Positions 12,263-23,156 are shown, counted from the first letter of the stretch. The stretch is DNA of 60,000 nt from Owenia fusiformis (GCA_903813345.2 CAIIXF020000003.1:18864931-18924930), one strand, 5' to 3'. Notes: generated from the sequence alone by a model not told the origin. Numbers and translations: made by a program.

Positions 12263-14722
12263 TTATAGGTTCATTTCAATGAATTCAGCGATTGAGGTTT
12301 GGAGATGTGAATTTAGATCAAGGGGAATATTGTCAGAGCCATGTTTCATTAAGTAAAGGAGATCATTCTGAGTTAAATGTTTATCTGATAGTCCAGTTAT
12401 ATTAATAATATCAGTTTTTAATTTTGTTATCTTTTCTTTAATAAGGGGACACTGAAAGAAGAAGTGTTTTTCTGTCTGGGGGGCTCCACATTTACAGTTT
12501 GGATTCTCAACATAAGTAAAGTTGTGAGCATAAAGTTGGGCTTTGAAAAGAAGATCAGCTCTAAATTGGTTAATCAAAATTTCATGAGATCTTTTTAGAT
12601 TGAGTTTGGAGGTGCTAATAAAACTTTCTTGGTTTTTAAACAAAATCTTTTGGTGTTTTTTAAAGGATTGGAGAGTTTTCAAATTACGTAATCGTTTTGG
12701 TAGTCGTGACCAGTTTGATATTGCTGATGGAACTGATGAATTCAAGAACCTCTTTGAGCACCTGGTTGGTAAATTAAAGTCAGATCTATCACGTAGATTG
12801 CGTGTTCCCTGATTTTTGAATTTTTCAAAAATTTCATCTAAAAAGAGTGGATTTGGACCATTTACAACTTTAAACATAAAGTTGTTAATTTGCATTTTTC
12901 TTCTTGTGTCTAGAGAAGGCCATTGAAGGAGATTCAAAACTTTATCAGTATTACTGCCATGAAGACAACCAGAGCACAAAAGAGCAGCCTGATAATAAAT
13001 TTGATCAAGTCTATTTAGAAGATATTTTGATGCAGTATTAAAAATAGCAGTACCATAATCAAAATGAGGTCTTATAAATGAGTTGAAAAGCATTTCCAGA
13101 TCTCTTGAGTTTAACTTTGTTTTAAGGTTCTTCAGGGGATTAATCATTTTCCTAACTTTATTATATATTTCTTCAATATGGTTTTGATTGGTCAGATTAT
13201 GATCAAAAGTATATCCAAGGTGTTTATGTACATTTGTTCTTTCAATTTCAGAGTCACTTAGAAAGGATTTGCTTACATTTTCAGGATTTGCTCTAATTCC
13301 ATGGAAAATAACTTCACAGCTCTTTTCTGGTTTAAATTGTAATTTCCACAATTCGGACCAATTTTCTATCTCAGTTAGATCAGATTTAACTAGTTCAAAA
13401 ATTTCTTGGGGCTTTTTGGGGTCAAAAATAAAATGAAGAGATGTGTCATCTGCATAGATATAGCATTTGGAGTTTACATTATCAGGAAGGTCATTAATGT
13501 ATAAAATAAATAGAAGTGGGCCTAAAATTGATCCCTGTGGCACGCCACAGTTTAGGAAGCCTGCTTCAGTTGTTACTGATGACTCACCAGCAATGTTTAC
13601 AAAAAACCGCCTATTTGTCAGATATGATTTTAATAAATTTAGAAGTTGTCCATGAATACCGTAGGCCCTTAGTTTGTGTAGAAGTAAGTTATGCGGAACA
13701 CGGTCAAAAGCAGCTGCAATGTCAAGAAAAATGGTTTTAGAGGCTTTGCCTTGGTCAAAATTGGTAAGTAAAAAATGTTCAATTGCCATTAGCTGAGAAT
13801 GAGTGCTATGGCCTGGTAGAAAGCCAGACTGATACTTGAACAAAAGATCATTTGAAATTAAGTGTTTTTTGATTCGATCAGCTATAATTTTCTCAAACAA
13901 TTTTGATAATGTATTGAGTAATGTTATGGGTCTGAAGTTACTAATCTTGGATTTGTCCTGTTTTTTAAAAATAGGACATACACTGCCAATTTTCCAAGTA
14001 TCAGGAAAAATATTCTTGGACATTAGTTTGTTGAAAAGTTCAGATAGTGGTTTAGAAAGTGAGTGTGCAGTTAAATTTAACATTTTATTTGTTATCTCAT
14101 CTGGGCCACAAGCTTTGGAAGGGTCAAGAGTCAAAATTAACTTCATAACTTCAAACTGATCAGTTTTAGCTGAAATCAGCAGTGAGTTTGTTCTCATTGG
14201 AAAGTCTGGCAAAAAGTGATTGTCATTTTCGTCTAGATGATTCTTATTTGCAAAAAAAGTCAAAAATGCATTAGCTTTATCTAAGTTCCTAATGAGTGGG
14301 TGATTTGAATTTTCATCTATAATTGATGGGATATCAGATTTAACATGCTTATTACCGAGAAAAGATTTAATTATTTTCCAATAGTTCTTATCATTTTTGC
14401 TCAAAGTCTTCATTGATTCCAAAGTATTTATTTCGTTTTGACACTTAGCTTCTTTGATTAAAGTTGTTAATTGTAATGCTTGTTGGTCATATTTTATTCT
14501 ATTTTCATCACTTGGATTTTTTATCATTTGATTGTAGTATTGTCTTTTCTTTTTAATTTCTAACTTAAGTTTGTCGTTAAACCACGGTTGATCATTTGCC
14601 CTTATAGTAATGATTTTGTTTGGGATATTAGTTTTGTAAATAGTTGTTAATTTCTGGACAAAGTCTATTGTAATTTTATTCATATCAATGCCATTATTAA
14701 TAATTTGATTCCAAACAGGATC
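12263..14722 (-). CDS. Non-LTR retrotransposon reverse transcriptase (3' half of split ORF2)
   Basis: Copies LINE RNA into DNA at the target site. An open frame of about 820 residues contains the ordered RT blocks: YRPITLLNTLSKLFEKII, FLDIAAAFDRVPHNLL, NCGVPQGSILGPLLFILY and the catalytic YADD. It ends with a Cys-rich knuckle (CKCGAPQTEKHFFFQC) typical of jockey/CR1-like LINEs. The frame is intact, so the copy is young or recently active. The nominal ATG at 14,764 lies in the neighbouring element and is not native: genuine LINE sequence starts at the Asp codon spanning GATC (14,722). Joined across one GATC with the endonuclease ORF at 39,963, the frame continues as ...NWKQ-D-PVWNQ..., giving an ORF2 of about 1,100 residues. 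Confidence 0.92.
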   Translation of the reverse strand, partial: DPVWNQIINNGIDMNKITIDFVQKLTTIYKTNIPNKIITIRANDQPWFNDKLKLEIKKKRQYYNQMIKNPSDENRIKYDQQALQLTTLIKEAKCQNEINTLESMKTLSKNDKNYWKIIKSFLGNKHVKSDIPSIIDENSNHPLIRNLDKANAFLTFFANKNHLDENDNHFLPDFPMRTNSLLISAKTDQFEVMKLILTLDPSKACGPDEITNKMLNLTAHSLSKPLSELFNKLMSKNIFPDTWKIGSVCPIFKKQDKSKISNFRPITLLNTLSKLFEKIIADRIKKHLISNDLLFKYQSGFLPGHSTHSQLMAIEHFLLTNFDQGKASKTIFLDIAAAFDRVPHNLLLHKLRAYGIHGQLLNLLKSYLTNRRFFVNIAGESSVTTEAGFLNCGVPQGSILGPLLFILYINDLPDNVNSKCYIYADDTSLHFIFDPKKPQEIFELVKSDLTEIENWSELWKLQFKPEKSCEVIFHGIRANPENVSKSFLSDSEIERTNVHKHLGYTFDHNLTNQNHIEEIYNKVRKMINPLKNLKTKLNSRDLEMLFNSFIRPHFDYGTAIFNTASKYLLNRLDQIYYQAALLCSGCLHGSNTDKVLNLLQWPSLDTRRKMQINNFMFKVVNGPNPLFLDEIFEKFKNQGTRNLRDRSDFNLPTRCSKRFLNSSVPSAISNWSRLPKRLRNLKTLQSFKKHQKILFKNQESFISTSKLNLKRSHEILINQFRADLLFKAQLYAHNFTYVENPNCKCGAPQTEKHFFFQCPLIKEKITKLKTDIINITGLSDKHLTQNDLLYLMKHGSDNIPLDLNSHLQTSIAEFIEMNL
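14719..14722. repeat. Target-site duplication GATC, left of the 25-kb element
   Basis: GATC directly precedes the left terminal repeat, and GATC at 39,960-39,963 directly follows the right one. Removing the element plus one GATC restores the LINE frame. The rebuilt site is the palindrome AAACAGGATCCTGTTT. Confidence 0.8.
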
Positions 14723-15890
14723 TTTAGAGGTTCTGGACAAATCATTTGATTCTGGACTTGTCATATTTTTTTCTCAACGAAATCACATCCAAGGGTTGAA
14801 TTTTTATTAGCTATTTAGAGAGTGAGTCCTGCCTAGTATTAATTTCAATAAAAAAGTTAAAGTAGAACCCTATTTGAGAGTCAATCTAATACTTACATTA
14901 CATTGATAAATTAAGGCAAATCCTGAAATATTTTAAAGTGCATTTTTTATGAAATAGTATCCAGCAAGTATTTAGATGAAACGGTCTTATTTAAATACAA
15001 ATCATAACATGATGTTATTTTTCATGAAACATATTTCTTTTTTTTCTTTGATATTTTCTATGAAATCCCATCCAATGGTCAAGGTAAAATTTTGATTTTG
15101 ATTTGGTATTAGGTCACGTGTTCCAAAGATCCATATAAGGCCCATAGAACCATACAGGAACGCCATTTTGAATGTCACGTGATAGATCCATATAAGGCTT
15201 TTAGAACCATATCGGGAAAAATGAGGGGAAGCCCCTGACACCTGTTTCACGATTTTATCCGAACGTTGTTCGGATCATTTCGGTTTTTATGCACTTCATT
15301 ATTGTACCGAAGTTTGCCGATTCGATTCGTCGTATTTCGGAATCCTGGTGACAATTTTATACTCCATTTGGAGTATTTTTGATCTACTTCTTATGACGAA
15401 AATTCCCGAACCTTGTTCGGATTAATCCGGATTTTCTGACCTACTTTATCTTCCGAGATTTCACGAGTTAACATTCGTCTCATTTCGGAATCCTGGTGAC
15501 AATTTTATACTCCATTGGAGTATTTTTGATCTACTTCTTATGACGAAAATTCCCGAACCTAGTTCGGATTAAACCGGATTTTCTGACCTACCTTTTCTAC
15601 CGAGATTTAACGAGTTACATTCGTCTCATTTCGGTATCCTGGTGACAATTTTATACTCCATTGGAGTATTTTTGATCTACTTTTTCTGGATTTTGCCCTA
15701 CTTATTATTGTGACAACAAGCAAATCAAAAAGTTCGACATGAACGGGTCTCGATCAACTAACCCAGAGCGTGGAAGCCAGGCACGCTAACCATGAGGCCA
15801 TTGTGCTACCGATATGAAAGAACAAAAGTATTATATATTTATACCGAGCGTCAATTCAAAATGATCCTCACTTTTGACTCCACTTAAAGG
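14723..15890. repeat. Left terminal inverted repeat of the 25-kb element
   Basis: Inverted match of 38,673-39,959. It holds, from outside in: an AT-rich outer 300 bp; a block with a 'GAACCATA'/'CACGTGA' motif; three direct copies (near 15,340, 15,490 and 15,635) of a roughly 150-bp subrepeat marked by CCTGGTGACAATTTTATACT and GATCTACTT; and a tRNA-like segment at the inner end. Iterated subterminal motifs are typical transposase-binding arrays. The 82-residue ORF here recurs in the other arm and is not a separate gene. Confidence 0.9.
15740..15835 (-). mobile_element. tRNA-like (SINE-type) segment within the left TIR
   Basis: On the minus strand, TCATGGTTAGCGTGCCTGG resembles a tRNA A box (TGGTTAGCGTG). 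It is followed at tRNA-like spacing by GGGTTAGTTGATCGAGACCC, a diverged B box. The same segment is at 38,745-38,835 in the other arm. It cannot fold as an intact tRNA. A SINE head captured by the TIR is the simplest reading. Confidence 0.5.
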
Positions 15891-16389
15891 ACAACTGAAA
15901 TAGCTTTTCTCAACTTGCAGCTACAAAAATGCGGTTTTCTCCATTGTAAGCCCAACGTGGAGTTCTTGCGATAGCCATTAGAAAATAAATGTTAGATAAC
16001 TGCTAACGGTCATAGATAACGAAATAAAACTAACTGATCAATCAAATTGGCCCCCACGTGATCAGTAACGTCATATACAAAATATAGCTTTGGTTTATTG
16101 GTTCCTTAGTAATCACAACGTCACGGCAACCATAGGATTGTTGTGTAAACAAATAACAAAACATTTTGGCATTATGACGTCATGATCTAATGGACCAAAA
16201 CGGGCCACGTGGGGACCAGTGAGAGATCACGTGGGGGCCAATAACGTCACAACCAATTCGAATATTGCTTATTAAGCAGCTAATAACGATCGTTAGAGTG
16301 AAATAATTTTTACACTGCTGATGAGAAAACATGTCCAAATACATTTATCAAAAAATTATATTGATTCCTTTAGGTTAAAAATACCATTT

Positions 16390-16640
16390 CATATCTGCTT
16401 TAAATACGACTCGTCAGTTGTATCCAGAATAGGTGAACGCCTGGCGCTAGTGAATAACCCAGTCCCAGATGAGTGGTTCGTATCCCTCCCTGATTTACTA
16501 TTTTTGTTTTATTAAATACGACAGAAAGGAGCAAGGTGTAGTTTGAAAACAAGACGTTAGTTTGTTTCAAAACAGTTTGGAAACATTAATCTCTGATAAT
16601 TTAAGATTTTCCACTCCTGAAGGGCCTCTAGATCTATGAA
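16390..16640 (+). mobile_element. tRNA-derived SINE-like repeat, copy 1
   Basis: Inverted copy of 23,150-23,405. CTGGCGCTAGTGA (A-box-like, near 16,440) and GTGGTTCGTATCCCTCC (B-box-like, near 16,473) are spaced as in a tRNA-derived Pol III promoter. They are followed by about 150 bp of unrelated body ending near AGGGCCTCTAGATCTATGAA. The ORF over it is incidental. Confidence 0.6.
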
Positions 16641-17296
16641 AGTCATTAATCAAGACAATGTAAAATTTTTAGATATATGTTATACATTTTCATACTTTAG
16701 CCTGTGGAATCAACTAAATACTACATTTTGGATTTCATTGATATCCTGTCATAGTCCTAAAAAATATTTTCTGGAACATTATTTTTTCAACACTGATACA
16801 AATTTCCCTGACATTTCCCTGACATATCTACCGTTTCAAAATTCCCGGTCATCTTTGGCCCTTTTGACCTAATTTTAAAATTACCTGATATTTCCAGCAC
16901 TTGGGAAATTAAGTCAATTTTCCTGACATTTGCAGGTGTGTACGAACCCTGGAAATATCCCAATGGCTCGCCCTATGAATCGCTAGCACAGATTGGATTG
17001 ATTAGTGTTTCAAAATGGTGGACGAAGTGTTTGATTAGATAATTTACATATTGAGCTTCTTAAAGGGGCAACAAGGCCTGTACATAGAAAATTCCAAATT
17101 TTTTATATTTTCTGAATTTTTAGGGCAACATTTGGCTTAACATCTCTTTTTGTACATTTTTTCTTAAAATGTATGGATAAACAATAAAATTTCAGCATTA
17201 AGCAGTGCAAATTCAGTTCAAAGCTTCTATAAAGGGAGTCTAACTTAAAGATTTTGAAGATCCGACCCGTTTAAAGAAGAATATCAGCAGCTTAAA
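16641..17296. other. Non-coding stretch inside the 25-kb element
   Basis: AT-rich; no ORF with domain features and no clear repeat boundary. Confidence 0.35.
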
Positions 17297-17600
17297 TCAC
17301 GCCCGGTGATCATACAAAATGGATGGAGGGGGGGAGTAGGCGATTTCTGTAAGAAAACTCAACAAATTTGGAAGATTTATTTTTTTTCAAATGAATGAAT
17401 AGGCGCAGTGCATGGCAAAATATGTATGGTCTTCTAGTATTTTTTTGAACTGATACGCTTCTAAGATATGAGATCTATTATAAAAGGTGCATCATCATCA
17501 ACGTGCAAAAGTCAATGTTTTTGCAATAAATCAGGCAACAATGGTCTACACGACCTGTAATAAATAGGTATGAGGGGCGTTATTATCACAACACTGACAT

Positions 17601-19943
17601 CCCTTAGCAAAAGCGCATGGATTTTTTCCATGCAAAGCACATGCAAAGTCCATGCAATCAGAAAAAATCCATGCGAGTCCATGCAATTCGCTTGGAAAGA
17701 GAAGGCTGAACAGAAAACCCATGCACTTATCCATGCAATGCCCATGCAAAGTCCATGCAAATGAAACTTTAAAAATTCCCCAAAATATATTTCCATGCAA
17801 TCACCATGCAATTCACATGCAGCATGCAACTACCATGCAAAGTCCATGCAATTTTGCATGTATGCGCATGGACTACTGAAATCCATGCAAGAACCATGCA
17901 ATTTGAATCAGACTGAATCCTAATTCCAAAACGAGGCTCATGCAGCATCTCTTTCAATCAAAGCTGGCTTAGCCATTTTGGTTTTGGTAAGTCTTCAAAA
18001 AATCCTATAACATCGGCCCTGATGCAGTTTTACTTTATTTGATTTTGATGTCAACTTTACCATTAGGTATTAGTTGTGCATTTGTTCCAGTTTCATCATC
18101 ATTGTTCATTTAGTTATCCATTTTCTTAAGCTTCAAATTTCTTTTCAATATATCCATTGAATCTTTCTACCTTTTGTGCTTTGCCTGTTTGTTTTGATCT
18201 TTTCACCTAGAATTCATTCTAATCTGAATCATGATGGCATTATATCCTGGGCTGTAATTCAATATGGGTCAGTTTATTTGTATAGGTTTTACATAGGACA
18301 TATACATTGTACATTCATTAACTCCTTGGAGACTGAAAACTTTTTGGAAAAATGAAGAAAATAAAAAAGTTATTTGTAAAAGAATCTAAAAGCAAGAGAA
18401 GGAAGCAAGGCCCAATAAATTATATAGACCCATATTTTATGGGTTTTTTTTGAAAAAATTGAATATGCAAAAGAGTGTCATTGTGACATCATAATTCAAG
18501 ATGGCGGATTTGAACTTTTTACAAGACAGAATTATTTTAGCATTTTTTGTTTAAAACTTCAATTTAAAAATCTGAGCAGAACTACTTGTATAGATCTTTA
18601 TAATGCTGATCATTTTGTGATATTTGTACTATAGCATAACTCCTACAAATACTTTTTAAAGCGCTTACAGAAAATTCCAGGAAAATCCCCATGGCGATTT
18701 AACATGGGATTTTTGTTTTTGTATTTTTTTGCAATTCGTTATGCTTTGGACCCCCTGTATCTTCATTAATATTATTCTCTGATCACAGTGCTTCAAAATT
18801 CAGAATATCTTTGCATTCTCTCCCCCTGCGATAAGCAGTTAGCATTTCGCCAATTAAGGATTAGGTGAACTATGTGAACTAACTGTAAATTAAGTTTAAA
18901 ATCTGACCAATCAGAATGTGCTCTTGATGTAAATAGGATGTATACTAAAGTGTAAACTGAGTGTAAACTTAGGTGTAAATTAGCTCATTTGCATGTGAAA
19001 TTGGTCACCTATTTACTGGGTGTAAAGTAAGTGTAAACTGAGTGAAAACTTAAGTGAAAACTAAGTGCGAATTGGATGTAAAGTAGATGTAAACTTAAGT
19101 GTAAAGTGGGTGTATACTAAGGTGTAAACTGAGTGTAAATTAAAGTGTAAATTAGCTCATTTGCATATGAAATTGGTGGTGACATTTGTCAGCTTAAATG
19201 CCTTATTATAAATGTTGCATTTAGAAGACTTCTGATCACATGGCATCCTTGACCTAATGTGCAGCAGAGGAAGCAGTACTATTATTAACTCTCACAATCT
19301 AAAAAAACAGGTGCTCCTTGATTGATTGGCATTGTCAGTAAGGTTGATACTAGTATACGAATTGTATATTACGGGCAGAACAGCAGATGCATGGATGTAG
19401 CATGAACCATACAAGTCCATGCAAAATTGCATGTGGATTGCATGGTTTTCGTTAAAACCCATGTAGATACATGCAATTTTGCATGTTAATTAACGTGCTT
19501 TGCATGGATTTGAATGGATGCCGCATGGACTTTGCATGGATTTGAATGGATTTTGCATGGACTTTGCATGGATTTGAATGGATGTTGCATGGATCATGCG
19601 AGTCCATGCAATATTGCATGTGGATTGCATGGTTTTCATATAAATCCATGCAGATGCATGCAATTTTGCATGGACATTGCATGGAACTTATTAACAATAT
19701 TTCTCGCAGCCTGCATGGACTTTGCATGTGGATTAACGTGCTTTGCATGGATTTGAATGGATGTCGCATGGACTTTGCATGGATTTGAATGGATGTTGCA
19801 TGGACTTTGCATGGATTTGAATGGATGTTGCATGGTTTTTTTAAATGAGTTAAAATTCTGCTGCATGTGTTTTGCATGGGTATTGCATGGAAAAATCGCA
19901 TGGACTTTGCATGGACTTTGCATGCATGCGGTTTTGCTAAGGG
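17601..19943. mobile_element. 2.34-kb element with CATGCA-repeat inverted arms (CCCTTAGCAAAA ends)
   Basis: Ends are CCCTTAGCAAAAGCGCATGG and, inverted, CCCTTAGCAAAACCGCATGC. The arms (17,601-about 17,900 and about 19,384-19,943) consist almost wholly of 'CCATGCAAAGT' and 'CATGCAA' motifs pointing inward from each end. The right arm also has a tandem unit of about 32 bp containing TTTGCATGGATTTGAATGGA. Insertion into a known foldback shows a 2-bp AT duplication. The long ORFs on both strands (up to 166 residues, rich in M, H, C and Q) are translated repeat. No transposase is visible; the dense motifs may be transposase-binding sites. Confidence 0.85.
18940..19175 (+). repeat. Degenerate 11-12-bp tandem repeat (AGTGTAAACT-like)
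   Basis: Successive units read like AAGTGTAAACTGAGTGTAAA, with slippage. Twice (near 18,980 and 19,150) the run contains TTAGCTCATTTGCAT, which carries the octamer ATTTGCAT. It lies inside the CATGCA element. Confidence 0.75.
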
Positions 19944-19969
19944 ATTGCTCACTTTTTAAAGTTGTTTCA

Positions 19970-20222
19970 ATGCGTTATTCAAAAAATAACCCCATTGTTA
20001 CAAAATCACAAAAAGTGAAATATCTATTCTCGCATTGCATTTTCTTTCACTGGACATATTTTAATTTGCATTGCTATTAGATACATTTTAAGGGTGATAT
20101 GAAAATTGAACCACGAAAACAGATGTACTTTAAGTTGAAGGGAACTTTCTACCATACCCGCCATGCTATCTGACCCGAACGAGCCACCTTGTGGTGAGAC
20201 TGGTAACTACCTGCTCGCATAA
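19970..20222. repeat. Dispersed repeat, copy 2
   Basis: Same orientation and order of blocks as 8366-8700, ending CTCGCAT. It follows directly after the resumed foldback sequence. Confidence 0.65.
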
Positions 20223-20399
20223 ACATAAACGTGTACACAAGGAAACGATAGGAGCTAACCTATTTTATCTCTGTATACATTTTAACTTTAATACATCTTT
20301 ACAAAATCTAAACATAATTCGCCAAGGGCCATAGTATCATCGAACGCCAAATACCTAGACATTGATCGTTTACCTTTGAATGAAATTAACTCTGACCTT

Positions 20400-21245
20400 C
20401 GGAGACCAACTTACTAATTAAGGTTAAATGGTGTAGAAGGAGATGTCCCGACAGACAGACAAAATGACAGACAGACCGAACATGCTTTATAGTAGGTCTC
20501 GACATCTCCTTTTGCCCTCATACGTGGTGGGCCAGTGAGCGTTCTACTAAGGTCAGAGGTCAAAGTCATTCTAGGTTAAAGGCAGAATCAGATATATGGA
20601 GGTGACAAAATTACAAGCAACATGTACAACTGACGTACACTATTCCTTACAAGCTCAAATACAATATCTCACAAAATATTTACGATATGTTAGAAATTGA
20701 TGAAGTTATAATAGATTAAAAGTGCAAAATTGTAAATAATAAGTAACCATTCTTATAGAAGAAATATACAAAAGTCATTGTTGTAAACTCTTTAGTTTTC
20801 CTGAAATAAAGTGTGCACTTTTCGGATTGAAATATATAATATTCTAAAATTGAAACAATTTTTTTGTTAGACTGCTTGCTAGATCCGATTCTCTCTTTAA
20901 AATGTCAATATCTAGGTTTACGCGTTTTTTACTCTTGGTCTGAGATTCGACCCATGATTAGGTGACCTGAAGTCAAGGTCATTCCTATGTAAAATATCAA
21001 TATCTAGGTATTTGATGATTTAAAGTCCTTTGGGCTGCTGTGACCCTTGGCAACCAATGATTAGGTGAACTGAGTTCAAGGCCAATGTTACTGTGTCAAG
21101 TTTGTTTCAAGATCAAAAATTAATATCTAAGTATTTGGCGTTGTAAGGACCTTGAGGGCTACAATGACCCTTGACGACACATGATTAGGTGACCTAAGGT
21201 CAAAGTCAATGTGTATTGGCCAACATTATTTCAAGGTCTAATCTA
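20400..21245. repeat. GACAGACAGAC tract and AGGTCA-rich tandem repeat
   Basis: A short GACAGACAGACA-type tract lies near 20,450. From about 20,935, a unit of about 125 bp recurs roughly three times, containing TATCTAGGTATTTG, a 'GACCCTTG' block and ATGATTAGGTGACCT. AGGTCA/TGACCT half-sites recur because of the unit. Repeats of this type are familiar in molluscan genomes (recollection). Confidence 0.6.
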
Positions 21246-21325
21246 GGTACTAGTATCTGGCGTTTCACGAGGTTTCAACAAGTTCATCTCAATTCAAAAA
21301 TCAGTCAAAGTCAAGTTATACGTAG

Positions 21326-21610
21326 TAGGTACGAAAAATTTCGAACGGAATGCGTGACATATACAAAATTTCGAACGGAATGCGTGACATATACGTAATT
21401 CGCGTGAAAAGTCCGAACGAAATGCGTACATTTTTTTTCCGGCGTTCGTATTTTTGCTGTGTAGACGATCTATTTTAGAAATTTTTCTACAGAAATATTT
21501 TTGCGTGACAATTACCAGGTAAAATGCGTATTTGCGTGACATTTTCTGTCACGCAAAAATAACTGGCGTGACTTCAAATTCTTCAGCAAATGCGTGACAA
21601 ATACGCAAAT
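21326..21610. repeat. AATGCGTGAC-rich tandem repeat
   Basis: TTTCGAACGGAATGCGTGAC followed by ATATAC is duplicated in tandem at about 21,338 and 21,367. Variants of ATGCGTGAC then recur in both orientations to about 21,600. ORFs on both strands across it are repeat translations. Confidence 0.7.
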
Positions 21611-21976
21611 TGCGGGACAGTTGACAGGCCTGCATTTGCTGCGAGTATTTTGTTCAAAATTGAATACATTTCTGAACACAATACTCAAGCGGCCGGGCGC
21701 CGTAGTGAAAATCGGAGCAAATGTGACCAAGACATAAAACAATTGAATAATACACAACTGTATCAGTTTCACATTTACCGCGGTCAAAAGCATTTACAAA
21801 AATACCGCCAGAGTTGGCAATCATATAAAATGAAACCAATCCCGCTGTGATTCATAGAAATAACAAATTTACTGCATTGAGCTCAATGTTATAACCATGT
21901 CGATTTACATGAGTGTCCGATTCATTGTACCAAATTTAAACCTTGACTGTTCTCCAGAAAGCAATAAGCTGACATA

Positions 21977-22213
21977 CAGTTGGGGACATAAATAAATGAC
22001 AGGTGGATTTGCTGAAGTGAGGATTTCCCATGTTAAAAATAAGAGAATTTACAAGAGGCCATAAATCAGTGGATGAGATTATACAAAATGTAAAATATAC
22101 AAATTTTAAGGGATATGTATCTAGACAATATTGGAAATTATGGGCTTTCAGACCACCATAATTAGGAAATGGTGATCGAAAATCGACCTGTCATTTATTT
22201 TTGTCCCCAACTG
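21977..22213. mobile_element. Tc1/mariner-type MITE, TA duplication
   Basis: Inverted ends CAGTTGGGGACATAAATAAA and CAGTTGGGGACAAAAATAAA are flanked by TA on both sides. The 237-bp unit has no ORF. CAGT-like ends with TA fit the Tc1/mariner group. Confidence 0.85.
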
Positions 22214-22417
22214 TATATCATATTTTACATTTTAATACAACTGAAAAGATAATAAATGATTTAATATAAAGTTGACGTAGTTATAAATGTTTTCAGCGTA
22301 AAATCAATGCACAACCATATAATTAAAAAAATTAAAAAATACGCTGGGATTCCAACTGGATACAACTGACGAGTTGTATTTCAGGTGGCCTGAAGTGCTG
22401 CTTATTTTTTCGTGAAG

Positions 22418-23156
22418 CCACTCAGTAAAATTACGATTTCTCTGCACCCTGGTGTTCAATCAACATCATTCGAGTATCTATATGTTCCTGACACGTTCTG
22501 GCATCCGTTATGACAACGTCTACCCAATGTTTGCACGAGAAATTGACGTAATTCATGACTGAAATCGGGAAGACAAAAATATGTGATATTCTTTCAGAAT
22601 TGTTTATAATAACTATATACAAAAACGTTCCCGAGACACAATCCATTTAGGTAGGGTTTGTTTTAAAGTCGAAAAGCCCCAATAAGACAATACAAACCCA
22701 GATTAAACCCGGAAGAATGCAGATTTCATGTAATGATTTACGTTCATGTAAACAAGTAAAGTACATATTATCCCCATATAAAACACGGGCCTACGTGACA
22801 TGTAATAACAGGTTCAAATTGAAATTTATAAAATTTTCAACATAGCATTTGCTTCCGTATTCTGTATGCCCCTCTACCTGCTTAATAAGGCAATGTATCT
22901 TCAAATAAAACCTTAGCCAAGTAGATTAGAGTCTCTGGAACACTTTTGTAAATAGTTTTCACAAGCAATTTTGTTTGTGAATCTCAAATTTTGTCTTCCC
23001 GATTTCAGTCATGAATTACGTCAATTTTGCGTGCAAACTTTGTGTAGACCTTGCTATTCCCGGACGCCCAAACGTGTCAGGAACACATATATGTTTGAAT
23101 GATCTTGATTGGACATATATATCAGGTTGCAGAGAAATTGTATTTTTACTGAGTGG
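22418..23156. mobile_element. Foldback element with about 150-bp inverted arms
   Basis: CCACTCAGTAAAATTACGAT (22,418) is matched inverted at the right end (to 23,156). The arms at 22,430-22,575 and 22,989-23,147 share ATTACGTCAATTTTG-type and GTCTTCCCGATTTCAGTCAT blocks. Paired ORFs on opposite strands (both with MNYVNF...CK) are two readings of the same arm, not genes. SINE-like sequence abuts on the right. Confidence 0.8.

Larger units (their letters stand above)
12027..14722 (-). mobile_element. LINE-1-of-window, 3' part (RT half), interrupted at its 5' side
   Basis: Minus-strand non-LTR retrotransposon. It has the reverse-transcriptase region, about 230 bp of 3' UTR with a small hairpin (CCTTCGGGCGACTGAAGG) and an A-rich tail, seen as T-rich sequence at 12,028-12,046 on the plus strand. 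Its 5' side stops at a GATC that also borders the 25-kb element. The missing endonuclease half is at 39,960-40,802. Confidence 0.85.
17297..20000. mobile_element. Half-copy of the TCACGCCCGGTGATC foldback, split by a nested insertion
   Basis: 17,297-17,600 aligns along its length with 36,751-37,075, starting with TCACGCCCGGTGATC and the 'GGAGGGGGGG' run. The match resumes at 19,944 (ATTGCT...GTTTCAATGCG against ATTGCT...GTTTCCATACG) after a 2.34-kb insertion. The second half of the foldback is absent. Confidence 0.7.

Noticed and set aside
14711-14722. A 9-bp Mutator-type target duplication around the 25-kb element
   Set aside because: The nine bases outside each end (AACAGGATC and GATCCTGTT) are reverse complements, not direct repeats; only GATC is directly repeated.
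17512-19952. ORFs of 80-166 residues on both strands (M/H/C/Q-rich)
   Set aside because: They are translations of CATGCA-type repeats in the arms of an inverted-repeat element; frames are open because the motif lacks stops.
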